From CAZBXD01 sp965216395 (GTDB lineage: Bacteria; Pseudomonadota; Alphaproteobacteria; Micavibrionales; SZUA-601): a stretch of 64,000 nt of DNA. The position numbers and the translations under genes were made by a program. Positions 54,925-64,000 of this stretch are shown here, piece after piece. The DNA lies in NCBI GenBank assembly GCA_965216395.1, contig OZ244156.1, forward strand, positions 1 to 64,000, in the 5' to 3' direction. The notes beneath the pieces were generated by a model. That model was not told the origin of the DNA, searched no databases, and saw only the letters and a program-made list of their open reading frames with translations. Every line of letters begins with the position of its first letter. The stretch's first letter is position 1.

Positions 54925-55000
54925 AACGAAAACCTTTCAATCTTTTGAAATGAAAGCTTACTATATAAGAAAAGAGGTTATAATTGAGTAAATAAGTACT

Positions 55001-55903
55001 CTATAGTTTTAATTTTGTTTCACCGTTTAAGATAGCCTGGCACCGTTCATTCGATTTTTTTATTCTTACTAAATCTGTTGGGTGTTTTCGTGCCCAAAGA
55101 AAGTTAACCACTCTATCAGTGAATAAATGATAATTTTCTGTCATGCGGCCAAGGATATTATCTTTGTATGGCATGGTTAAGTCTTTTGAATAGCCGTGAT
55201 TGGGTTTAATTGTGTCATATATATTTTGGACCAGTATGTTTAAGGTATTATTTTTCTTATTTGGGATTAAATTGCTCACTTCGTATTGATCTGACCTTGT
55301 TTCATAAAAAAAATCTTCATATGTTACGTCAGGCATAAAAACATCAGAAAATAGATCTGCTCTTTTTTCAACTTTGCGTATATTTCTTGCTGATAATGAT
55401 TGAATCATTGAAAACCCTGCATAAAGGGGTATAAAAAGTGGCAGGTTAAATATTACATCAGCGGCAAACCATGGTAATAAATCTTTTTTAGTTTCTTTAG
55501 CGACGTCTAGGTTTACATGACTTGATTGATTAAGAATATTATCATTAAAAAAAGCATGACTTATTTCATGTAAAGCCACTTTTTTTCTGTTGTTTTTGCT
55601 AAGATCGCCAAACATAGGACTAAAGTAATAGTGATTACAAAGTAATAGCTCGCCTTCTTCAGGAGAGGGTTTGGCACTTTTTTTTGTACCAGCGAGTGTT
55701 TCTGTAGATAGAGTGATATTAATTACAGCAGTTGAATCTATAAAATCAACAATGGCCTTTTTTGTGATATTAGCGTTAGGTATGGCTTCGTTTAAGATTT
55801 GAATTTGCTGTTCCGTCACACAGCTGAGCCGGAAACATGCTTCTTCAAAAGCTTCTAGGGTAACGGATGTTAATTGTTCTATATCAGAATTATTTTCTGC
55901 CAT
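55001..55903 (-). CDS. Possible membrane-associated M48-like metalloprotease
   Basis: A 300-residue protein with a zincin site: His-Glu-x-x-His in KVALHEISHAFFN near residue 130. About 55 residues later KVEKRADLFSDVFMPD resembles the third-ligand helix (E..AD) of M48 peptidases. Between them is a hydrophobic stretch, FAADVIFNLPLFIPLYAGFS, that could enter the membrane. There is no signal peptide. The rest matches nothing I know. The catalytic call is from motifs only. It is isolated, AT-rich and may be accessory. Confidence 0.55.
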   Translation of the reverse strand: MAENNSDIEQLTSVTLEAFEEACFRLSCVTEQQIQILNEAIPNANITKKAIVDFIDSTAVINITLSTETLAGTKKSAKPSPEEGELLLCNHYYFSPMFGDLSKNNRKKVALHEISHAFFNDNILNQSSHVNLDVAKETKKDLLPWFAADVIFNLPLFIPLYAGFSMIQSLSARNIRKVEKRADLFSDVFMPDVTYEDFFYETRSDQYEVSNLIPNKKNNTLNILVQNIYDTIKPNHGYSKDLTMPYKDNILGRMTENYHLFTDRVVNFLWARKHPTDLVRIKKSNERCQAILNGETKLKL

Positions 55904-55983
55904 CTGAAATTTAACTCACATTTATTTTTTAACTAAGATTTCTTAACAAATAAAAATAAATATGTCAAATAATAAATTGGTTT

Positions 55984-56187
55984 CTAAGCAATCCAGTCGT
56001 CGATCAACATGCTTTCGATTTTGTTGATCATATCTTTAAGTGCCAGTTTGCGTTTTTTCATCCGTTGCAATTTCAGCATATCATGCGCGGGATCTTCCGC
56101 AAGGCGTTCAAGGGCCTCGTCAAGGTCTCTATGCTCTATCGTTAATTCTTCGAGTTTTTCGCGTAATTGATCTTTACTGATGCTCAC
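55984..56187 (-). CDS. YdcH/DUF465-family small protein
   Basis: A 67-residue helical protein: LREKLEELTIEHRDLDEALE, then LQRMKKRKLALKDMINKIES. This heptad-rich layout with EHRDLD and KKRKLALKD fits DUF465 (YdcH), a small coiled-coil family of unknown function common in proteobacteria. It is divergent from pfk. Confidence 0.88.
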   Translation of the reverse strand: MSISKDQLREKLEELTIEHRDLDEALERLAEDPAHDMLKLQRMKKRKLALKDMINKIESMLIDDWIA

Positions 56188-56314
56188 TTATAAAACATGC
56201 CTTTTTTATTGTATAACACGAATAATATTATACACTATTGCTAAATATAAAAACAGATTATACAAAAAGAGACTTAAGATTTTCCTATCATTCAATCATT
56301 TGAGATAAAAAAAT

Positions 56315-57373
56315 ATGACACAAAGTAAAAATAAAAAAATTGGGATCATAACAGCTGGCGGCGATTGTGCGGGGTTAAATGCGGTTATTCGTGCGGCTAC
56401 TTATGCGGCGCGCAAAAAAGGTTGGCAAATTTTTGGTCTGTTGGAAAATCGGGATTTGACACCCGATATTGATGAGGACGGCCCATATATCGAACTTTTA
56501 GAATCTCATTTTTACGGGCCTATCTTTCGCACAGGTGGGACTATGTTGGGTACGGCGCGTGGTGACCGCACCGATACAATTGTGTCCACCTATAAAAAAT
56601 TGGGTTTGGATTGCTTGATTGTGATTGGTGGGGATGGGTCGATGGCCAGTTTGCACAATATGGCACAAAAGAATGATATGCGGATTGTGGGTATTCCTAA
56701 AACAATTGATAATGATGTCGGCGCGACAGAAATTGCCATTGGTTTTGACACGGCTTTATCCGTGGCCACAAATGGATTGGATCACTTACACCCCACTGCG
56801 GCGAGCCATCAACGTGTTATGGTGATTGAGGTGATGGGGCGCGATGCGGGGCATATCGCTATGCGTGCAGGGATTGCCGGTGGGGCCGATATTATTTTAA
56901 TTCCTGAAATCCCTTATAAAATGGAACATGTTGTCAATAAAATTAAGTCGCTACGTGAAAAGGGACAAATGCACTCCCTCGTGGTGGTTTCAGAGGCGAT
57001 GCGTGATGAAAATGGTGAAAAATTTCAAGTGAGTTTTGGTGATGAAAAACGTGCCAGTTATGGTGGTGTTGGCCATTATTTTGGCACTAAGATTGCCGAA
57101 TTAACCGGCGCTGAAACCCGTGTCACGGTTTTGGGTCATACGCAACGCGGTGGCATTCCAACGGCCAATGACCGTATTATGGCGACATTTTTTGGGGTTC
57201 ATGCGGTGGAAATGATCGAAGAAGGACAATATGGTCATATGGTGGCGTGGTCGGGTCGTGCTATTCAACATGTCCCCATTTCCGAAGTGGTCAATAATCC
57301 GAAACAAGTTCGTCTTAATGGTGCAACGGTTAAAACTGCGCGCGCGATGGGGATTTGTTTAGGCGATGAATAA
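56315..57373 (+). CDS. pfk: 6-phosphofructokinase
   Basis: A 352-residue glycolytic enzyme making fructose-1,6-bisphosphate. The substrate motifs are ITAGGDCAGLNAVIRAAT, VIGGDGSMASLH and GIPKTIDNDVGATEIAIGFD. Gly in GGDGS favours ATP as donor, while Lys in PKTIDND is the residue typical of PPi and group III enzymes; this combination is known in ATP-using group III enzymes. MGRDAGHIAM and HTQRGGIPTANDR complete the site. It is followed by the split ABC exporter after 13 bases. Confidence 0.93.
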   Translation: MTQSKNKKIGIITAGGDCAGLNAVIRAATYAARKKGWQIFGLLENRDLTPDIDEDGPYIELLESHFYGPIFRTGGTMLGTARGDRTDTIVSTYKKLGLDCLIVIGGDGSMASLHNMAQKNDMRIVGIPKTIDNDVGATEIAIGFDTALSVATNGLDHLHPTAASHQRVMVIEVMGRDAGHIAMRAGIAGGADIILIPEIPYKMEHVVNKIKSLREKGQMHSLVVVSEAMRDENGEKFQVSFGDEKRASYGGVGHYFGTKIAELTGAETRVTVLGHTQRGGIPTANDRIMATFFGVHAVEMIEEGQYGHMVAWSGRAIQHVPISEVVNNPKQVRLNGATVKTARAMGICLGDE

Positions 57374-57386
57374 ATAGGATAACCAT

Positions 57387-59180
57387 TTGAATAATTACCG
57401 TGAAAAACCGCTCCAATTTGCTTGGGATTGTGTTAAGCAATGTCCCATTCTTTTATCCCAGTTTGTTTTGGGTGCTTTTATTTGGTCTTTAACGCGTGTT
57501 TTAGGTTCTTATTACATTAAAGAAGTTGTCGATGTTTTTCTTGCAGCGCCATCCCCAGATCAACTCACATGGCAAGCGGTTTTGCCAGTTTTTCTTGGTT
57601 TTTTCTTTTTAGGTTATGTGTTGCGAGATGCGATTAATCCGTTTTTATCCAATCTTACTCGAATTCTTATGTTCAAAAAAGTAAAGAATCTGATACGCAT
57701 TGAATCCTTTCAACACACAATCACACAAAGCTTTTCATTTCTTGAAAATAAAATGTCGGGGTCTTTGGCCAATAAGATCATGGATCTACAATCTCATACC
57801 GAACAAGTTGTAAAAATAATTGTTAATGGTTTTTTTGGCGTGATCTCTTATATCGTAATTTTTTTGGTCATCACATATTTTATTAGTCCGCTTTTTGTAT
57901 GGCTGATGCTGGCGTGGTCAGTTCTTTAGTTTATTTGTGTTGTCCTTATGACGAGAAAGGCGGCTATTTTATCAAAAGATGCAGCGCAATATCGCAGTTA
58001 CTTAGTTGGTGAATTGGTAGACACTGTATCGAATAATTTTTTGATTAAAAATTTTGGCTCACAAGATCAAGAGCGTGATAATTTCTCAACGATTTCACAA
58101 GAAATGGCGGATAAAGAAACAGGTGTAGAACTTTATTTATTTAAAGCAGAAATAGTCCAATCTGCACTAAAAATCTGCCTTTTTGGTGGTCTTGTGCCCA
58201 TTTTATATTGGTTTTATAAAAATTTGCTTCTAACACCGGGGGAGGTGGCTTTTATTATATCAGCCACGATTGGTTATGAAAGCCATATTTATAGTTTGCG
58301 CAAGCATATTTTAGAATATTTAAAATCATACGGGATTTTAAAACAAGCCTTAGAAGATGTGTATACGCCGCATACGGTTGTTGATAAACCAGATGCTCAA
58401 AAGATCGTCGTTGACCCAGGAACGATCACATTTAACAAAATTAATTTTGCCTATAATGACAGCAAAAAACTTTTTGAAAATTTTAGTCTATCCATTAAAC
58501 CGCAGCAAAAAGTTGCGCTTATCGGTACCAGTGGTGTTGGAAAAACAACATTGGTGAAATTACTGTTACGGTTTTATGATGTGCAATCTGGCCAGATATT
58601 AATCGATGGTCAAGATATTAGAGAATATTCACAAGAAAGCTTACGGCAAAATATTTCTGTAATTCCTCAGGATACGTCACTTTTTCATCGCTCAATCATG
58701 GATAATATTCGTTATGGTTTAACGGGTGCTACGGATGAAGAAATTTATACAGCAGCGAAAAAGGCCCACATCCATGATTTTATTCTTTCCTTACCTAAGG
58801 CATATCAAACCTATGTTGGGGAGCGGGGTGTCAAACTCTCAGGCGGCCAAAAACAACGCATTGCGATTGCGCGCGCCATCTTAAAAAATGCCCCTATTTT
58901 AATTCTGGATGAGGCCACCTCTGCCCTAGATAGTGAAAGTGAAAAGGCCATCCAAGAAAGCTTTAAAAACTTAATGCATAATAAAACGGTGATTGCCATT
59001 GCGCATCGCCTCTCCACAATCTCTCATATGGATCGGATTGTTGTTATGGAAGAAAGAAAAATTATTGAAGATGACGCGCATGAGCATCTTTTGAAGAATA
59101 AAAACAGCCTCTATTCAAAACTTTGGCGAATGCAATCAAACGGTTTTTTAAATATGAAACAAAAAAAGAGCGCTCAATAA
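57387..59180 (+). pseudogene. ABC exporter (TMD-NBD) split by an in-frame TAG
   Basis: One frame of 598 codons, normal for an MsbA-like half-exporter, is interrupted by a single TAG at 57927-57929 and no frameshift. The first part (TTG start at 57387, AGGAT upstream) holds the first four membrane helices. After the TAG the helix continues (FICVVLMTRKA) and the ATPase follows: GTSGVGKTTL, LSGGQKQRIAIARA, LILDEATSALD and IAHRLST. A restart at the ATG at 57948 would give 410 residues lacking four helices. Both halves look well kept, so the stop is recent, an error, or read through. Substrate unknown. Confidence 0.8.
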
Positions 59181-59192
59181 GCGCCCTTTTTG
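59165..59192 (+). terminator. Rho-independent terminator overlapping the exporter stop
   Basis: AAAGAGCGC and GCGCCCTTTTT pair around TCAATAA, with one A-C mismatch and a run of T. The exporter's TAA is inside the loop. It also faces the end of the leftward trcR gene. Confidence 0.7.
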
Positions 59193-59212
59193 TGATGTTT
59201 AAATGAAATAAT

Positions 59213-59809
59213 TTAAGCTGATTTTTCTTCAGTTTGCTTTACTTCGCTCTTTTCAGCTTTTTTATTTTTTTTGGCTTTACGTTCTGCTGCGCGTTCATTT
59301 TTATCCAAAATATCTTGTAACTCTTGGCGTTTGCATAAACCAAGCTGTATCGGATCTTTTGGAGTGATGGTTGCCATGGATGCATGGGTGCGATTACGAA
59401 TCTTTTCAATCGTATTTTTTGTTGTGCCAATTAAACGAATGATTTGTCCATCCGACATATCGGGATAGTTTTTAACAAGATAAGCAATCGCATTGGGTTT
59501 ATCCGCGCGCTTGGCCACAGGTGTGTATTTGGGGCCCTTAGCGCGACGTTTCACCTCTGGCAGATCCGATTGGAGCATCACCAAGGGGATGGATGGGTCT
59601 TTTTCTGCTTCATCAATATTTTTTTGTGTCACAAATCCGCGCGCAATGGGGTTTTTGCCCAAAGTATTAACGGCCACATCACCATCGGCAATCGCTTTTA
59701 TTCTTAAATGGTGCATCCCAACAAAATCAGCGATTTGTTGATAGGTGAGTTCTGTATTATCATATAACCAAACTGCGGTGGCTTCTGGCATAAGGGGTCT
59801 CATCGTCAT
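59213..59809 (-). CDS. trcR: TrcR-like regulator (DUF1013)
   Basis: A 198-residue protein of the alphaproteobacterial DUF1013 family, named TrcR as a cell-cycle transcription regulator. It has MRPLMPEATAVWLYDNTELT, QIADFVGMHHLRIKAIADGD and the second HTH-like MSDGQIIRLIGTTKNTIEKI. The C-terminal ~35 residues are Lys/Glu-rich. The ATG at 59809 is chosen because GGAGAG lies 4 bases upstream; the open frame extends 15 codons further back. This gene is a good marker for alphaproteobacteria. Confidence 0.9.
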   Translation of the reverse strand: MTMRPLMPEATAVWLYDNTELTYQQIADFVGMHHLRIKAIADGDVAVNTLGKNPIARGFVTQKNIDEAEKDPSIPLVMLQSDLPEVKRRAKGPKYTPVAKRADKPNAIAYLVKNYPDMSDGQIIRLIGTTKNTIEKIRNRTHASMATITPKDPIQLGLCKRQELQDILDKNERAAERKAKKNKKAEKSEVKQTEEKSA

Positions 59810-59997
59810 TTTTCTCTCCATCATTGCTATTTTATCAAAAAACACCAAAGGCACCGCGAGACATTTTTGGCTGTCAGGCGGGGGCCATTTTCATGTATTT
59901 TTGGGTAATTCGTATTCTTAATTTAATGATTTTTTTTCAAATGGCAAGAGAAGATCATTGATGATGCTTTAAGGAATTTTGTGCTAAGCTTATATTT

Positions 59998-61644
59998 ATG
60001 TCTGGAACTGAAATTTTATTGACCATTATTGGTGGTGTTGCCTTGCTTGTCTATGGTGTTAAACAGGTGCGCTATGGTATTACGCGGTCTTTTGGTGTTT
60101 CTTTACGACAAATCATTGAACGCAGTACCCATACCAAAATGGGTGGCTTTTTCTCTGGTATTATTGTGACCGCCTTGGTGCAAAGCTCAACAGCAACGTC
60201 GTTAATTCTCACTTCTTTTGCATCAAAGGGGATGATATCCGTGGCGGCCGCTTTAGCTGTGGTTTTAGGTGCGGATGTGGGGACAACGCTGATTGCGCAA
60301 ATTTTTACCTTCGATATGGGTTGGTTGGCGCCTTTTTTAATCACCAGCGGTGTGATTGGTTATTCATCGAAAAAATCAGGAATGGTGCATCATCTCAGTT
60401 TGGCGGTGATTGGTCTTGGTTTAATGTTGTTATCTTTAGGTTTAATCGTCAATGCGGCCTATCCATTGGGGCAGTCAGAGTTATTAAAAAAATTGATGAT
60501 TGCTTTGGGCAATGAACCCGCTCTGGCATTTCTTTTGTCCATCGTGCTGACATGGGCTGCGCATTCGTCTTTGGCGATTGTTTTACTCGTTATGTCATTG
60601 GCAGGTGCGGGAGCCATTTCTCTTCCGGTCGCGCTTGTCTTTGTCTTGGGTGCGAATGTTGGTGGCGCAATCGCTCCGCTTTTATTAAATTTACGCGTTG
60701 GCGGAAATGGCCGAATTGTCGCTTTTGGTTCCTTTTTTATGCGCTTAATTGGCGCTTTGTTGGTATTACCATTTGTTTATTATTGCGCCCAATGGATGAT
60801 GGTTTTTGGTGATGATCAAGCCCGTCAAGTCGTAAATTTTCATACGGGATTTAACCTGCTCCGTGGGATTATATTACTCCCCTTTACGGGGTTTATTGCA
60901 ACCCATTTAACCAAGCTTATCCCCCTTGTTGTGACAACAAATGATGATAGAGGTAAAGCACAATATTTAGACAAAGAAGCTTTGGAAACACCTGCGATTG
61001 CGCTATCGGCTGCAGCGCGTGAAACCTTGCGTATGGCGGATATTGTTCAAGATATGCTGTCTCAATCAATTATAGTTTTGCAAAATGAAGACCTGACAAA
61101 AATTCAAAAATTGCAAGATGATGATGACGATGTCGATCGTCTCTATGAACAAATAAAATTTTTTATGGCTAAATTATCCGGTGAAAGTTTAGACGCGGAG
61201 CAGTCGCGTCGATATATGCAGATTTTAATGCTGGCGACAAATTTAGAACATATCGGTGATATTATTGATAAAAACCTATGTGGCCTGGCTAAAAAAAGGA
61301 TTCGCAACACAATGGCTTTTTCACCAGAGGGGCTGAAAGAGCTTATAAATACACATCAACGCGTTTTAGATAATTTTAAACTAGGGGTGGATATGTTTGT
61401 AACCGATGATACGGGTTTGGCACGTCAATTGTTGAAGAATAAAGAAATTGGCCAACAAGAAACCCAAGCCAGTTCAGATAGTCATTTTCAAAGAATTCGC
61501 GCAGGTTTATCAAAAAGCTTACAATCATCAAGCTTGCATCTGGATATTTTACGTGATTATCAGCGCATCAACAGCCATATCGCTGCGGGTGCTTATTCAA
61601 TTTTGAAAGAACGCGGTGATCTGCAAAGCCGTTTGAAAGACTAG
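59998..61644 (+). CDS. Na+/phosphate cotransporter family protein (NptA-like)
   Basis: A 548-residue membrane protein. The two Na/Pi repeats are visible: VTALVQSSTATSLILTSF at about 60 and LTWAAHSSLAIVLLVMSLAG at about 185, with about nine helices up to 310. The C-terminal part (350-540) is a PhoU-like helical domain (ETLRMADIVQDMLSQSI, LATNLEHIGDIIDKNLCG). It would take up phosphate with sodium, with the PhoU part controlling it. It overlaps rimK convergently by four bases. Confidence 0.93.
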   Translation: MSGTEILLTIIGGVALLVYGVKQVRYGITRSFGVSLRQIIERSTHTKMGGFFSGIIVTALVQSSTATSLILTSFASKGMISVAAALAVVLGADVGTTLIAQIFTFDMGWLAPFLITSGVIGYSSKKSGMVHHLSLAVIGLGLMLLSLGLIVNAAYPLGQSELLKKLMIALGNEPALAFLLSIVLTWAAHSSLAIVLLVMSLAGAGAISLPVALVFVLGANVGGAIAPLLLNLRVGGNGRIVAFGSFFMRLIGALLVLPFVYYCAQWMMVFGDDQARQVVNFHTGFNLLRGIILLPFTGFIATHLTKLIPLVVTTNDDRGKAQYLDKEALETPAIALSAAARETLRMADIVQDMLSQSIIVLQNEDLTKIQKLQDDDDDVDRLYEQIKFFMAKLSGESLDAEQSRRYMQILMLATNLEHIGDIIDKNLCGLAKKRIRNTMAFSPEGLKELINTHQRVLDNFKLGVDMFVTDDTGLARQLLKNKEIGQQETQASSDSHFQRIRAGLSKSLQSSSLHLDILRDYQRINSHIAAGAYSILKERGDLQSRLKD

Positions 61645-62567
61645 TAATTTTTGTCACTTTTCTTTAGGAAAGGAAAGATTGGTTTTTGGGTGCTTTTGAC
61701 CTGTTTTTCCAAATATTCAATCATTTTCCCAGCAATATTAACCCCCGTGGAGGTCTCAATGCCTTGCAGGCCTGGGGATGAATTGACCTCTAAAATCTTA
61801 GGGCCTGAGTTGGAGCGAATGAGGTCGACGCCTGCCACTTTTAAATTCATTAATTTTGCGGCATCAATGGCGATCTTTTTCTCCTCTGGTGTGACTTCAA
61901 TCGCCGTCGCTTTGCCGCCTTTATGGACATTGGCACGAAATTCACCTTCTTTGGCTTGGCGTTGCATAGATGCAATGACCTTATTGCCAACAACGAAACA
62001 CCGAATATCTTGACCATTGGCTTCTTTAATAAATTCTTGGACAAGAAAATTTGCCTTTAAAGTTTTAAAACCATCAATCACACTTTCGGCGCCTTTGTCA
62101 CTTTCAGCCAAAATAACACCTGCGCCGGCCGTACTTTCAAGCAGTTTGATAATAACCGGTGCGCCACCCACCAATTGGATGAGGTCTTTACTATCCACGG
62201 GAGAATTGGCAAAACCCGTTGCGGGCATATCAATGCCTTTAATCGCCATCATTTGCAGAGAGCGTAACTTATCACGCGAACGACTGATGGAAATGGATCC
62301 ATTGAGACAATAGGCACCCATAACTTCAAACTGACGTAAGACAGCCGTACCATAGAATGTAATGGAGGGGCGAATCCGGGGAATAACGGCATCAATATCA
62401 TTCACGGTTTCGCCGCGATAATGAATCGTTGGTTGGCGATCGGTTGTGCTCATATAACAATCGCGTGCTTTTAAAAACAACACATCGTGACCGCGCCTTT
62501 GGGCTTCTTCAATCAGTCGTTTGTGAGAATAAAGTTCTGGGTTCGTAGCAAGAATGGCAATTTTCAT
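61641..62567 (-). CDS. rimK: RimK-family ATP-grasp glutamate ligase
   Basis: A 308-residue enzyme that adds glutamates to the C-terminus of ribosomal protein S6. It begins MKIAILATNPELYSHKRLIE, has the ATP-grasp parts IKLLESTAGAGVILAESD, FIKEANGQDIRCFVVGNKV and the C-terminal LEVNSSPGLQGIE. The ATG at 62567 gives the family's usual N-terminus; 23 more codons upstream are open but unlikely. The RimB-like gene lies 25 bases upstream in the same direction. Confidence 0.95.
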   Translation of the reverse strand: MKIAILATNPELYSHKRLIEEAQRRGHDVLFLKARDCYMSTTDRQPTIHYRGETVNDIDAVIPRIRPSITFYGTAVLRQFEVMGAYCLNGSISISRSRDKLRSLQMMAIKGIDMPATGFANSPVDSKDLIQLVGGAPVIIKLLESTAGAGVILAESDKGAESVIDGFKTLKANFLVQEFIKEANGQDIRCFVVGNKVIASMQRQAKEGEFRANVHKGGKATAIEVTPEEKKIAIDAAKLMNLKVAGVDLIRSNSGPKILEVNSSPGLQGIETSTGVNIAGKMIEYLEKQVKSTQKPIFPFLKKSDKNY

Positions 62568-62592
62568 GTGTATCTGTTCTTTAATTGTTAAA

Positions 62593-63078
62593 TTATTTTG
62601 AGTGATGCTTAGTATAGCGTAATCGTGCATCTGCACGAGTCATTTTGCCCATCAGAGACTGATGAGAAGGGTCTACCAGAAAATCAAACTTATTGATAGC
62701 CTGTCGACCAAAAAGCATACGAAAAATCATCGTATCTCGATCGGCTAATGTTAATTGGATAGAGCGTGAAATACCCCCAACCTTCATTAAGGTTTCAATA
62801 ACATAGCGTTTTTCTGCCTTACCGTTGGAACTGGTAACCATACGTCGATCAATGAGAGGCGCGGCGCATTGAATTTCAAATTCTTTACTACGGGGCAGGG
62901 GATGAATTTTAAAACGAACCCATGGTTGTCGTCGTTTCGTGAAAGGTTCAATATCATAAGCATGCAAACATGATGTTCGCGCCCCTGTGTCAACTTTTGC
63001 TTTGATCAGGGGCAGCTTGAGTTGTGGCAAGGATATCCACTCTGCCCAACCAATTATGCCATTATGTTTCTTTTTCAT
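62593..63078 (-). CDS. RimB-like ATP-dependent zinc protease family
   Basis: A 161-residue protein of the retropepsin-like family named ATP-dependent zinc protease. The site is IKAKVDTGARTSCLHAYDI (D-T-G-A), preceded by IGWAEWISLPQLKLP, and the end has RMLFGRQAINKFDFLVDPSH. In several bacteria it sits with rimK and modulates S6 glutamylation (RimB). The ATG at 63078 is used; a TTG nine bases upstream is possible. It leads into rimK. Confidence 0.9.
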   Translation of the reverse strand: MKKKHNGIIGWAEWISLPQLKLPLIKAKVDTGARTSCLHAYDIEPFTKRRQPWVRFKIHPLPRSKEFEIQCAAPLIDRRMVTSSNGKAEKRYVIETLMKVGGISRSIQLTLADRDTMIFRMLFGRQAINKFDFLVDPSHQSLMGKMTRADARLRYTKHHSK

Positions 63079-63119
63079 GATTATCAAAGAATATCGTTCA
63101 AAGGTTAAAAAATATTACT

Positions 63120-64000
63120 CTAAGCTTCGGGGCGCCATTCTTTTTCTAAAAGATCGAGGTCGCCATCTTGGGCAATACATTCACGAATTTCACGCACAAG
63201 ACGTTGCATCGTAGCGATATTATGAATGGTAAGCAATTGCATAAATAAAAGTTCATTCGCTTTGATTAAATGATGAATATACGCTTTTGAAAAATTTGAC
63301 GTGTAACAGTTTAGCGTTTCGTCAATTGGATCGGGATCATTTTTAAAACGACCATTGCGTAGATTGATCCGTTCACCTGGTGTACCTTTAACCACGGCCC
63401 AGCCATGGCGCGCCAGACGTGTTGGATGAACACAATCAAGTGTATCAACCCCTAATTTAACAGCTGCAAATACATCACGCACCAAACCATATCCCAATAA
63501 ATGAATCGGTCGGTCTTCAGCCGCGCGCGATGTGCACCATTGTGTAATCATATCCAAATCATCCGAATCTTTACCCATAGATCCGCCAATGGCGGTACCA
63601 AAAAAAGGTCGTGAATTCAGATAATCAATAGAAGAGGCGCGTAAATCTTCAAAATGCGCGCCTTGGATAACACCATATACGGCTTGTTTGCCGTTATTAC
63701 CTTTTTCAAATTCGGTTAAAGAGCGATCACCCCAGCGCATGGACATCTCCATGCCTTTGGCTGAATAATCTTTACCTTCCTTATTGGCGGTGCATTCATC
63801 CAGTTGTACGATTAAGTCAGCGCCTAATTTCCGTTGCACATCCATCGCAATTTCAGGGGAAAGAAAAATTTTTGACCCATCTTTATAAGAGCGAAAAGTG
63901 GCACCTTCTTCGGTAATCTTTAACAGCGATTGTTTTTCTTTGGCGACATTTTCACCTTTGGTATCTTTAGAAACAGACCCATGTTGCATCGCAAAAATTT
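63120..64000 (-). CDS. Tgt-like tRNA-guanine transglycosylase (5' end outside window), zinc site lost
   Basis: The last ~293 residues of a queuine tRNA-ribosyltransferase-family protein; the frame runs off the right edge. It shows EGATFRSYKDGSKIFLSPE, QLDECTA, the nucleophile segment DTLDCVHPTRLARHG and C-terminal YIHHLIKANELLFMQLLTIH. Tgt normally binds zinc through CxCxxC and a His. Here the segment is LNCYTSN: only the middle Cys remains, while the later His is kept. It may be a diverged Tgt paralogue. Because the N-terminus with DSGGFQ is missing, activity cannot be judged. It precedes the rimB-like gene by 32 bases. Confidence 0.75.
   Translation of the reverse strand, partial: IFAMQHGSVSKDTKGENVAKEKQSLLKITEEGATFRSYKDGSKIFLSPEIAMDVQRKLGADLIVQLDECTANKEGKDYSAKGMEMSMRWGDRSLTEFEKGNNGKQAVYGVIQGAHFEDLRASSIDYLNSRPFFGTAIGGSMGKDSDDLDMITQWCTSRAAEDRPIHLLGYGLVRDVFAAVKLGVDTLDCVHPTRLARHGWAVVKGTPGERINLRNGRFKNDPDPIDETLNCYTSNFSKAYIHHLIKANELLFMQLLTIHNIATMQRLVREIRECIAQDGDLDLLEKEWRPEA

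Noticed and set aside
7325..59180. Recoding of TAG as a sense codon, because two genes hold in-frame TAG
   Set aside because: Intact genes such as lnt and the Na/Pi transporter end on TAG at their normal lengths.
1..64000. CRISPR arrays, rRNA genes or insertion sequences
   Set aside because: No regular spaced repeats, rRNA signatures or transposase motifs were seen.

Overview
This window looks like the chromosome of a low-GC alphaproteobacterium with a full core metabolism. Supporting genes are a ChpT-type phosphotransferase next to a chemotaxis cluster, a TrcR/DUF1013 regulator, the miaB-phoH-ybeY-corC-lnt block, a SUF iron-sulfur operon, and fabA/fabB/fabI. Chemotaxis genes suggest a motile organism. 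The genus cannot be fixed from sequence alone.

Bases 1-7227 are the right part of an integrated genomic island. It carries a primase-helicase that runs off the left edge, an AlpA-like excisionase, an unknown gene, a tyrosine integrase, and a two-part BcgI-like restriction-modification system. The right end is a 45-bp 3' half of tRNA-Thr(UGU), which is the expected attachment-site scar, so the intact tRNA should lie left of the window. The specificity part of the restriction system has no usable start codon. It is open in the -1 frame from a G GGA AAG slippery heptamer placed directly on the methylase stop codon, with a 10-bp stem-loop 6 nt downstream. This is the layout of a programmed -1 frameshift that would make a methylase-specificity fusion, and it is the most interesting signal in the window.

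Bases 7.3-17.3 kb hold a broken LuxR-type regulator, idi, two orphan solute-binding proteins, mscS, and the translation/envelope block miaB-phoH-ybeY-corC-lnt-dusA. Bases 17.3-24.4 kb are the SUF cluster on the minus strand (sufB, unknown, sufC, sufD, GNAT, then sufS, sufT, sufA). It has a Fur-type operator in front of sufB and is interrupted by a plus-strand gene before sufS. Bases 24.4-30 kb carry a methyltransferase, mutT, a frameshifted small gene, a parvulin isomerase and secA.

Bases 30.1-36.4 kb are chpT-cheA-cheW-cheY-cheB-cheR, with no receptor gene in view. After a small accessory stretch and tRNA-Leu(UAA) come an adenosine-deaminase-like gene, a possible DNA-glycosylase-like protein, Pmp3, DUF2177, an internally deleted purine permease and a third orphan binding protein. 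Bases 42-53.4 kb run mgtC, a molybdopterin-binding protein, map, radC, cyclophilin, an SH3 protein, fabA, two related unknown genes, fabB-VOC-csaA-fabI, three tandem paralogous membrane proteins and mscL. Bases 53.5-64 kb hold fumC, a possible metalloprotease, a YdcH-like gene, pfk, an ABC exporter split by one in-frame TAG, trcR, a Na/Pi transporter, rimK, a RimB-like protease and a partial Tgt-like gene.
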